Positions 54,601 through 64,000 of a stretch of 64,000 nt of DNA are shown here, one piece after another. The notes beneath the pieces were generated by a model, which saw only the letters and a list, made by a program, of their open reading frames with translations, did not search any database and was not told the origin of the DNA. The translations under genes were made by a program, and so were the position numbers. Numbering within the stretch: the first letter of the stretch is position 1; each line of letters begins with the position of its first letter. Source of the DNA: Polydactylus sextarius (lineage: Eukaryota > Chordata > Actinopteri > Polynemidae); NCBI GenBank assembly GCA_016801845.1, contig CM028910.1, positions 10,384,629 through 10,448,628 of the forward strand. The letters run 5' to 3'.

Positions 54601-57600
54601 ACTAAAGATTTCCTTGTAGCCCCACTCACCTGCATGATCTGATCTCCCTCTTTCATTCCCTGGCTGTACGCGGGGCTGTGTGGCTGAACTCCGCCTACAA
54701 AGATGCCGACATCGTTGCCTCCGACGAGCCTCAGGCCGATGCTGCCGTCTTTTACAAAAAACACTGTGTTCAGGTCTGAGCTGTAGCTGAGAGGGTCAGA
54801 CAGTCAGAACATGTGAGCAGAGAAAACAGTGAATGAAGTTAAATATGATGATATTCAAGCGAATGAACATGACTCACCCTGGATTAGGTGACGGGTAAGA
54901 ATCAGGAGGTAAAGAGTAGATGGGCTCTTCTGCCGGCTTGGCTACAAGAGATATGGAAATTGTAAACTATTTAAGTAATTGCTTATTTTGTCAATATAAT
55001 GTCTAAATTATATAAAATGATAAAAGCACAACACAGAGCAGCAGCAGAGTGAGAGAGTAGAGAACCAACAGTTAATTCAACACCGAATCCATTATCTAAT
55101 GATTCTGATCCCATTTCAGAGCATTTATTACAAATCAGAAAGCATCCATTACTGAAACTATTCAACAGCTGTCATACTTGGAATTTAGTCATAATTACAG
55201 CGTGGAGCCTTACAGTAAACTGGTGGGTTGCTCTTCACTGAAATCCCAGACATGAGGGTGCCGGTTCCATTAGCAGGACGGGTCACCCTGGGAGAGACAG
55301 AGGACACAATCTGTGATGTTTGTGTAATAATATAGATACTTTCAATGTAAGCATAAGTCTGATTGCAGTGCAATATTATTGTTTGTTTCTCTGATGAAGT
55401 AAAATAAATACATAAATAAAAATAAAACATGGCCGTGTACCTGCGGTGGTTGTCTTCACGCTCAGAGCTCCCAGACCTCCTGAGGTGTGAGAGCTGGTCT
55501 GACTCTGACGAATCTGAGTGAAACAAACAAAGGACGGATGAGAGCAAAGTCAGTTTTTTTTTTTGTTCTGAAACTTTGGATGAAATGACAGTAAAGATGA
55601 AGATAAGAGTGTGACACATAGGAGAGTAGACTGACCATCGGGAGGTGGTCTGGTGGGTGACGGGGCACGATGAGGAGGCTCCTGCCTCACGGCGACTGAC
55701 GGGGTCCTCTCAGGTAGGACTCTGAGAGAAGAACAAAACAATGTAAAAAAGAAAAAAACAAAACTGCAGCTTGTGATTTAATCTTTTTGAATCTTCCTAT
55801 GTGTAACAGGAAACAGACAATGACAGTCACATATAATTTATGTCTTATAGTTTTTTTTTACTTTTTTGCATCAGCAGTTAAACTGTTCAACTGAAACTGA
55901 TGCAATCCTGCCAGGAAGTGTGTCTAGAGGTTTTATGAGACAACACTTGTGTGTGTGTGTGTGTGTGTGTGTGTTAAGCAGATTAACCAGTCAGACATCC
56001 TATCACTCTCATTTTAAACATCTCCACCATCTCAGGTATTTCTTATTTTGTTGCATTGGATTTTTCTAGAATCAATCTTTAGATGAGCTAAAATCTGCAG
56101 TGTGTTGGATGCAGCTTTTTTGTTTTTCTAGTCAGTTTTTCCAGGTTGAACTCTTTCCGTCTCTGTCACAGAGAACCTGACTAACCTGAACTGACAGACT
56201 CTTAAAGTAACACTTTACTCTAATAATCCACTGTTGACACTGTGCTGTCATATATCTTAAAGACAAATTTAAGTGAACATTTTCACTTTCATATCAGCAA
56301 ATACGTAGCAAACTTGGGTATATTATTCTGACTGTACATGTGCTCAGGTTACAATATCAATAGTCAACAGGTTTATTGTCAACAGTGGCTACATTTAGGC
56401 CCTTTGAAGCACTTGGTAAAGTTAAGAGTTAGGTTTCTGGTTAGTTGTTCAGGTCATGTGAACAGTTTCTGTTTTGAGAAATTAATGTTGAATAATGAAA
56501 CTTCTCAATATGAAGTTTCTTAACTCTTGGGGCTCCACTGTTTGGTAATTATTTTATGTTAACATGTCTGTTGAGACAAATAGTGCCAACAGACAGCTCA
56601 TATGTTATAGACATTTGACATCTGCGTCTCTCACTTGTATCTGTTAAGTGTGTTGGAGTTTCCGCTGTCTGTCGACTCCCTGCGAGGGACAGATGCATAA
56701 CTGGCCTCTGACTCAGTCTCTGAGGGAACTGTGAAGAACAACAAAAGGTTGTTAACATGAAATGCCTTTAAAAAAATGTGTACATCATGTTTTTTTTTAG
56801 ATTCATTTAGCTAGAAATGTATAGATAAAACGAGGCTAAAACTAAAGTTGATTCTGCTGGTAAAAATATTTTTTTTTTTTTACAAAAGATTCGAGCCAGT
56901 TGAGCTTTCCTCAAATGACAAATATTTGATTTTTGCACACGGTTCTTTCAAATAAAGTAAGAGCACATATAAGTTCCCTTCACAAGTTTTCATTATACTT
57001 TCGACAAACATTTGAGACGAGACATTACACACACATACGACAGGCCTACCTCTCGCTGGCGGGTTGCTGGCGACGCTCCACTGTGGCGGCTCCACCTGGG
57101 GCTGAGGGGCAACATTAGGCAGGACTCTGGAAGAGAAGAAAGGGAGGCGGGAGTGAGGGAAGAGGAAGACAACAAATCTCAGTTATGTCTGTAGAGGGGG
57201 GGTCCGGTGGCTGATATGATGATTATTACTGAGAGCATGAGACTGAAATGTTGAATATTCACCTTAGTGTGTGTGAGGGACGCTGTCTCTGATCAAAATT
57301 AACCATTCAGAATTATTAGTTGTCTTGTTTAATCGTGTTTGTTTATGTTAACTTCCAATTTGTAACTCTCTGATTAAATCATGCAGATTTGCCAGGACCA
57401 GTGAGTGCACGAGGGACTGTTTTTTTTTTTTTTACACATTTATCTATAATTAGAAATATTGTGGATTCGTTTATGTATTTTCTATCTTGCCACATACAGG
57501 AGATGGACATGTTCAGTGAAAGTCACTTTTATTTCATCGGTTAACAAAATGTCAACACAAACACGTTGTACAACGTCAAAAAAAAAAAAAAAAAAAAAAC

Positions 57601-59821
57601 AAAACAAACACAAATCAATCAAAAAAAAAAAAAAAAAAAAAATCAAAAGGCTACAAAATGAGGCTTTAAGGCACAAAATGAGGAAATCAATAGAAATCAC
57701 AAGACAGATGTAAAAAAAAAAAAAAAACATGATTAACTAAAGTAAATAACGGCAGAGGCGTGTAGCTTCCAGTCCGTGACTTCCTGTTGGGTTTCAGGAG
57801 GGGTTTGGGGGGTGGGGTTTTGGGAATGGGCAGACCTTCACCTGTACCTGTCTCTGCTGAGAGAGTCGTGACTGTATGAGGTGCTGTGCCTCTGAGGAGG
57901 CGCCGAGTTGCCGTCGGACTCAGATCCAGAGTCTGTGGAGAAAAATAACAGCTGTCAAGGTTAATAGTTATAAATAAAATATGGTGGATTTATAACTTGT
58001 GTTACTGTTATGATTATTTATCTTGAACCACGTTTCTCAATATATAGTTGAAGAGAGTTAAAACAAAAATGTTTGGAGTCACGATGTGATTCAAGTGAAC
58101 TGATCCTTTGATATGTTGCATAAAAAAAAACAAAAAAAACAACTATGATCAGATAACAGCTTTCACCATCAGCAACTTTGATGTTTTGCTCCGGCCTGAG
58201 CCTGTTCAGCAGCAAACACTGACAGACTGAGCAAATATTGTCAAAGAAGTGTCAGAGACATAGTCCGGGATGTCAACCATCACGAGGAAGTTGGATTATT
58301 TTAGTGTGTGCTGACCTGGGGGCGGGACTCTCACAGGAGAGTTGACCCTCCTCGGTGGCTCCTGCCGCACAGGGATGGGGGAGGCTCTCAGGGTTGGGAG
58401 AGGCCGATCAGGGAGAACTCTGCCAGGAAAAAAAACAGAGGAAAACAAACTTTAGAAATAATCAGGTGGGACAAAAATATTCTATTTACCAGAGCTGTGA
58501 CTAAAAAGGTCATCGATGGTTTTATTGTCGATGTTTGACAACCTGAGGTCTGTTTATTTTCACCAACATGTTTCTTTTGAGCTCGGACTTGAATAAAGAA
58601 TCGTCTTTACTTGTATCTGCCGTCTTGCCGCGGGGCGTCTCTGACCGGAGGAGGGGAGTTGCTGCGCTCAGAGTCCGACTCTGACACCGGCCTGCGTGGC
58701 CGTGAGGCAGAGGAGGACGGACGAGAGGTGGTCCAGTTCTGGACGACGGGAGAAGACCGGGGGTTAGGGAGGGTGGACATACCTGAGAGAGATCTGCAGG
58801 AAGAGTAAAAACAAAAAGTTATTTACTAACATCTTATTTGACAACCATTTGTTTCATGATTGATCAACATGAATTAAGAGAAGGACAAACAACAGGAATC
58901 GGATAATTTATTGCTGAAGAAGCCAGATTTTTTGCTACATGAGCTGCTTGAGCAGGACAAAGTTTTCAGGCTTCATGACAGCAATGAGTAATTTGTGAGT
59001 GACAGCAACAATAATTACTCCAAGCAGATTGTTCTTCCATGTTCCTCCATCCTACTTTCAGTTCAAAGTCAGACTCAAACTGAAAGTGTAATAAATAAGT
59101 CTAAGCAGCTTTTATAAAGTGAGGGTGTGAACCACAGTCCAACAATAAAGCTGACCTCTGTGAATAAGTCACATGAGTAATATGACTCAATGTTTAGTCA
59201 TTTTTTGAGGAATTTTAAACATAACTTATACATGGAACTGATGCATTAAGAAGAACAATGTTTTTACTTGGTTGTCAGATTATTAAACCAAATTATAATC
59301 CTCGTTCCACTGCTGAAAAAAGGTCTTAAGTATTATGAAACGATACATTTTGGACGTCACATGAAACCCATTTTCATCTGTCCTAAATTCAAATGACCAC
59401 TAATTTCTTCATTTATCAGATTCACTACATATCTACCATAAATCAAAATTTCTCAAAAAACTGAACTGACTTGTATTTGCTGGACTGATCCCTCATGTCA
59501 GGACTGTATTTTTCTTTCCTGACTGCTGGAGGAGACGGGCTGCGGTCAGAATCCGACTCATATACACCTGAAGAAACAACAGAAAACGTTAGAAAACATA
59601 ATCTCTGTCCAGCTGTGCATTAAGATCTACACATTTTAGATTTCGATCTCAGTGAAACTTCCTGCAGCTACTCAACCATCAAACATTTGCTAAGACAGTA
59701 TCAGTCACAGCTCGGCTCCGTAACTCACAGAGAATGTTAATGTTGGTTTTCCTGAGAGGCCGTAAATACCAGTGCAGACAGTCAGACAGTCAGTCAGAGC
59801 CTGTCTAAATATGTGATCAAC

Positions 59822-59869
<48 letters not shown>

Positions 59870-62507
59870 TGATTCTCTGCAGGACTGACCTGGACGGGGG
59901 GCGTAGGTTCTTGCAGGAGGTCGAGACAAAGTTGAGCGCACGGGTGATGAATCCCGAGACTTGGCTGGAGGAGGTTCAGGTCTTGTTCTAAAAGGGGAAA
60001 AAAAAAAAAAAAAAAAAAAAACACAGGAAACTACGTTTAAAATCCAGTCCAAGTCAGGTTTTACTGCTTTGAATGATGAGCTGAAGGAGTATCAGATTTA
60101 CTGCTGAGGTGTTCACCATCTGTTTGTTTGCGTTCCACACATATTAGCAATTTATTGGAAAAGATGATGTGGGTTGGGCACACAGAATAAATGAGAAACA
60201 CAAACAACTACACATCAAATTCACATCACAATGTACACAGGCTGAGGAGACGGCAGCTGGTTTGGTGGGTAGAAATTGAAACACGTCAGTGGTGAGAGAC
60301 AGAGTCAGACTGTGATGACTTCTTGCCAAGACTGTGTGGTTACTACTCCTACTACAGGCTGAATCAGTTGATCAGGTGGTAGAGTGAGTGTTGTATGCAC
60401 CTGCGTGTGCGTCTCTCTCTGTTGGGTTGACGGGATTTTCTGTGAATGGGCATGTCGGTGTCCAGGTCTGAAATGTCTGATGAGAAACAAAAGAACAACG
60501 ATTAGTCAGAATCCTTGATCAGCATTTCTTCCTTTTACATACATCCAATTATCAATCTTGTCATTCTCAAGTTAACCTTCACTACCCGCCTTTCCTCCCA
60601 ACTCTCTCTCCCTCCCTCACCCTCAAGTTCGGAGCTGCTGTCATGGCGGCCGTCGTCTTCACTGTTGGGGGCGCTGTCCTCCACCTCGGGGATGCTGACC
60701 AGGAACTTGCGGTTGTCTCTGAGCACAGTCATGGTCAGTTTGCCCCTGCTCTTCTCCACCAGGTGCTTGGTCTCCAGCAGAGACAGATTCTCTGTCGTCA
60801 TGCCATTGATCTGGTCAAACATAAATAAACACAGAGGATTAGATTCCTTCATCAACCACTGATGACTTCTAAAAACTTTCACATAGAGGCTGTATGATCT
60901 ACTAAATATACTACAGTTCAGACTGATCTGTTTCACCTTGAGGATCAGGTCTCCCTCCTGCAGCGTGCCTTCCTTTGCAGCGAGGCCTGTTTCCGTCATG
61001 TGTTTGATGAAGATCTGACTTCCCAGCTTCAATCCATACTCTACAGAAACAACAAAAATCAACATCAAAAAAAAAAAAAGAAAAAAGAAAAAGAAGCTCC
61101 ACCTAAAGCTTTATTCTGTTGTTCTATAATGAGCCCATGAGCTCTGAACAGGTCTTCAGGTTTCTTTCCTCACTTCCTAAAGTCTTACCATCTGTAAGTT
61201 TCTTTTTAATCAGTGTAGTTTTGATGGGTTTGTCTATGACGTCCTGCTGTGGCAGCCTCTTGTACCCCGACGACATTAACGGCAACGTGTTTCCGTGCCC
61301 GTTACGATCGGGCGAGGTGCTGCGGGCTCTGTAGTGACTGCCATCTCTGTTGTCGCTGCCGTCTGAGTAGCGTCGCCGATTATTGTGTCTGGGAGGGTCC
61401 TGGTCCAGCAGGTTGGAGTGGGAAGCGGCCCGAGACGGCCTGGTGGTGGCTGGGATCTGGATCTTGCGAGGGCGTTTCACTGTCTGGAGAAAAAAATGGC
61501 GAGAGCCAAAGATTTTAGAGATAAATAAATAATAACACATCAGAGATTAGGAATTCTTTGGTTGGTGCTTTGGCTCTATACTCACTATATTTGCAGTCTT
61601 GCCACATGATTTCAAGATCTGAATAGTGAAGTTAGAGTGTACGTTCTCCATGGACGTTCCATTCACCATAACAATGAGATCTTTGTTGCTTCAAGACACA
61701 AGGAAACACATGTTTGAGTCAGGATGCCTTCTGGGTAAATATATATTCACAGTGAGACATAAGGGTGATAAGAATCAACTTACAAGAGTCGTCCTATGGC
61801 CGGTCCATTTGGCAGCACATCTGACACGACCACAGCTGTATCCCCATTGTCTGGGTGAGGCTTGTCTTTGCCTCCTGATATAGCGAAACCAAAGCCCATT
61901 TTGGGATCCTGCCATCATGAGACAATGAGATTTTTAGAAAGAGATAAGACGGACAGGAAAAACACAGCAAGGACATGACAGAGTGACATAAATGAAGGGA
62001 AAGAATGCAGGAGCGTAGGTGGGTGGAACATGATTGTGTGTGGGAGATACAGTCGAGAGATAGCGGGAGAAGGAGCACATTCCAGTGGCGATGAGTGCGA
62101 ACGCCATGGGGTGCAGCAGGGCGTGTCGCTCTGAATGCCTGTGCTATGAAACTGAAGAGGTCTGAAGTATCGTCCAGCTCAAACCCCCCACCCCCCACAC
62201 CACCCACCCCCACAGTTCTCGGGGAAACAATACTCAAAACTGCCTCGGTGCCGAACATCGAGGCTACGCTTTCGCTTCTGCTTTTGTGCGAACACTGAGC
62301 ACATATCAGCTCTAACGTACCAAAGATACGTTTACTTTCAAATTCAACTTTCAAAATGTGGAGTAGGAAGACGCGTCAAGGTCAAAAAAAAAAAAAAAAA
62401 AAAAAAAATCATTCAGTTAATTACATATTACAATTAACACTGACACTTCAGACACTTACTTTGTTTAGTGTTATTGTATGTTGCTCCCATATTGTTAACT
62501 CCTCCAT
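51604..62507 (-). CDS. tjp3: Tight junction protein ZO-3 (MAGUK scaffold)
   Basis: Membrane-associated guanylate-kinase-like scaffold that links claudins and other junction proteins to actin. Exons in transcript order: 62460-62507, 61784-61908, 61586-61688, 61189-61483, 60937-61040, 60621-60810, 60401-60476, 59890-59987, 59471-59567, 58611-58793, 58316-58419, 57842-57932, 57050-57126, 56635-56728, 55636-55721, 55441-55513, 55214-55287, 54878-54941, 54630-54786, 54335-54443, 54029-54248, 53736-53941, 53532-53627, 53334-53413, 53011-53221, 52827-52927, 51970-52527, 51813-51871, 51604-51721. Sum 3897 bases, 1298 residues; human ZO-3 is about 919. The start MEELTIWEQHTITLNK matches ZO-3. PDZ1 about 10-92, PDZ2 about 187-265, linker about 289-660, PDZ3 about 663-749, SH3 about 760-822, GUK-like about 893-1040. 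The tail has TDGE repeats and ends WGPATEL, a ZO-3-type PDZ-binding terminus. R-P-G precedes the ATG in frame, so an upstream start in another isoform is possible. Confidence 0.96.
55949..55974. repeat. TG/CA dinucleotide repeat in tjp3
   Basis: Thirteen units in the intron between linker exons 56635-56728 and 55636-55721. Confidence 0.95.
57578..57642. repeat. Paired poly(A) tracts in a tjp3 intron
   Basis: Two runs of 22 A's separated by a 21-base A-rich spacer. A retroposon tail is possible, but no body is recognisable on either side. On the tjp3 sense strand these are T-tracts. Confidence 0.85.
59828..59867. repeat. TG/CA dinucleotide repeat in tjp3
   Basis: About 20 units, starting about 23 nt after the donor of linker exon 59890-59987 on the sense strand. 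Confidence 0.95.
62384..62408. repeat. Poly(A)/poly(T) tract in tjp3 intron 1
   Basis: 25 A's on the plus strand between the tjp3 exons at 62460-62507 and 61784-61908. Confidence 0.9.
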
Positions 62508-64000
62508 GCCTGGTCTCTGGAAAGAAAAAAAAAAAAAACATTTAAACACAAGTATGAGAAAGACTCTATAATGGCCGACAAATAATAAATGTTGACAAAA
62601 TTAAAACATGATTTATTAATCCTATTATATAATGCAGGTGTTCACCTGAGCAGAGCCGAGCCAAAAGAAAAAGTGTGTGTATGTCTCAACCTGTTCTCAG
62701 TGCGCTCTCACCTGTCTGAATCTTGCCCGACCGGTATGGAGGAGGAGGAGGAGCTACTAGTGTGTATATGTGTGTGTGTCTGTTTGTTCAGACTGACAAT
62801 ATATAATACTAGGGCTTGTTTGGTTGTTACTGACACACAGACACACACTTTATTTTACTCATTAATCATTTTCTTGACTAACTGATCGATCATTTGGTCA
62901 GAAAATAATGAAAAACAACCGCTATAGTTTCTAACAACTAAAGGTAATGTCTTAAAATGTTTTTGTTTGGTGTGTTCAACAGCACAAAAAATAAAGAATA
63001 AAGATGAGCATTGCATCCTGAAACAAACGTTTGGTATCACCCCGTGATAAGTGACAGACACGATGCAACATCTCTACACAACACAGTTTTATGTTTGACT
63101 CTGTTGTAACAGTGTTGTAAACAGTCACATCTCTCGGCCCTGGAGGTTTGTGAAACAGTCGAGTTCTCAGAGCGATGCTTGTTTTGAAGACTGTAAATGT
63201 TTTTTAAAAAAACAAACAAACAAGCAAACAAAAACGCTGCGGTCGTCTTGGTTATTGGACGTGGAGTCTGGGAGCAATAAAGAAAATGGACTTTCTGTTA
63301 AATCTCGAACAAAAACTTTTACACATCATTCACTCCGTATTTCACGCAACCCTCATTAATGCCACCGGAGCATTCAAAATCACTTGAGAAAGAATGGCTC
63401 GTCTGTATTTTAAGAGGAACCATCCAGCTGTTAAGTAAAGGGCTCTCTTTATTCCTTTTATTCTGTCTTGAGCAAATCTATTTATTTCTGTCTTGTAACC
63501 AGTGTTTTTTTTTTCCCCTCCAGACCGAATTTTACACACGTCTCCTAATTCGCCAAAACCACAAACTTTCATTTTGTTGCTCTGCGACGACGTGCCTCTC
63601 ATGTTTCTCATTTTCCACATACTGGTCCTTTTCAAAACCAAACAAAACAAAGCGCGGGCCGGCCACACGCTCCATTTCAGAGAGCGAGAGGAAGAAGACA
63701 CCTCCTTAGAATAAGAACGGGAAAAGCCAGCTACTCTAGTCAGAGACACAGTGATGTTCTGTTGGAGTCAAGTGATAAAAACTGGAGTTTGTTCAAACAC
63801 ATGAACATACTGGAAAACACAGGTCACACAGCGAGTACAACTACACATACAGTCTAGTTCGCACTTATGATTTATAAAGTGATCTTGCTTTTTAGCATCA
63901 TTTTTTTTTTAGCATTTAGTCACTGGATGTTTTGTAAAAGACAGAATCAACGAAACAAGCATTTCCATAATACGTAATATCAACTCCACTGTCCACTGTG
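62508..64000 (-). other. Upstream region of tjp3
   Basis: Directly upstream of the ATG exon there is an acceptor-like CTTTCCAG at about 62517-62524, so at least one 5' non-coding exon should lie further right. I could not place it with confidence. The 63640-63760 stretch is locally CpG- and GC-rich (CGCGGGCCGGCC) and is a possible start region. Confidence 0.4.

Larger units (their letters stand above)
54878..60476 (-). repeat. Tandem two-exon module array coding the tjp3 PDZ2-PDZ3 linker
   Basis: Twelve consecutive exons encode the linker. Type A exons (59890-59987, 58316-58419, 57050-57126, 55636-55721, 55214-55287) take one base to finish a codon and end with one base of the next. Type B exons (60401-60476, 59471-59567, 57842-57932, 56635-56728, 55441-55513, 54878-54941) take two and end with two. 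The types alternate strictly. Most type A exons are Pro-rich; three open VLP[DNE], and two share VRQEPP followed by SP and PPPD. Most type B exons carry an acidic SESD-like start and several end RYK or RYR. Exon 58611-58793 looks like an A and a B joined without an intron. The pattern suggests serial duplication of an A+B pair. Confidence 0.75.

Noticed and set aside
57459..57730. Lys- or Phe-rich frames around 57.5 kb
   Set aside because: Produced by the two poly(A) tracts.
63342..63749. 135-codon minus-strand frame upstream of tjp3
   Set aside because: Possible 5' exon territory, but no ZO-family similarity and no placed splice junction; not called as coding.

Overview
The window is vertebrate nuclear DNA, almost certainly from a ray-finned fish and possibly a percomorph. 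It carries five protein-coding genes with GT-AG introns, AT-rich introns, many CA/TG microsatellites, and products that align closely to mammalian orthologues. All calls rest on reading exon translations, splice sites and intron phases by eye. No database search was run. For each of the four genes with both ends in the window the exon lengths sum to an intact frame.

Layout from left to right: (1) 956-28635, minus strand, pip5k1c, a type I PIP 5-kinase; ten coding exons are present and the 3' end runs off the left edge. (2) 30533-32551, minus strand, gpx4, a complete seven-exon selenoprotein gene with an in-frame UGA and a recognisable SECIS hairpin in the 3' UTR. (3) 34580-36528, plus strand, polr2e, encoding the 210-residue RPABC1 subunit shared by RNA polymerases I, II and III. 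(4) 37530-49826, minus strand, arhgap45 (HMHA1), F-BAR + C1 + RhoGAP, 24 coding exons. (5) 51604-62507, minus strand, tjp3 (ZO-3), PDZ-PDZ-linker-PDZ-SH3-GUK, 29 coding exons.

The genes do not form one pathway. They form a conserved neighbourhood related to human 19p13.3. In human GPX4-POLR2E-ARHGAP45 are contiguous, and PIP5K1C and TJP3 are neighbours a few megabases away; here the trio sits between pip5k1c and tjp3. gpx4 and polr2e are transcribed divergently across about 2 kb. polr2e and arhgap45 converge, with poly(A) signals about 370 bp apart.

The most interesting structure is in tjp3. The linker between PDZ2 and PDZ3 is encoded by a run of small exons whose phases alternate strictly. 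They read as repeated copies of a two-exon module, and one exon appears to be a fused pair. Other observations are an orphan membrane-anchor exon or small ORF in the gpx4-polr2e gap, a perfect 15-bp-arm hairpin in a pip5k1c intron, CA/TG repeats lying directly on several splice sites, and a few fossil retroelement pieces. I found no CRISPR array, tRNA, rRNA or intact mobile element.
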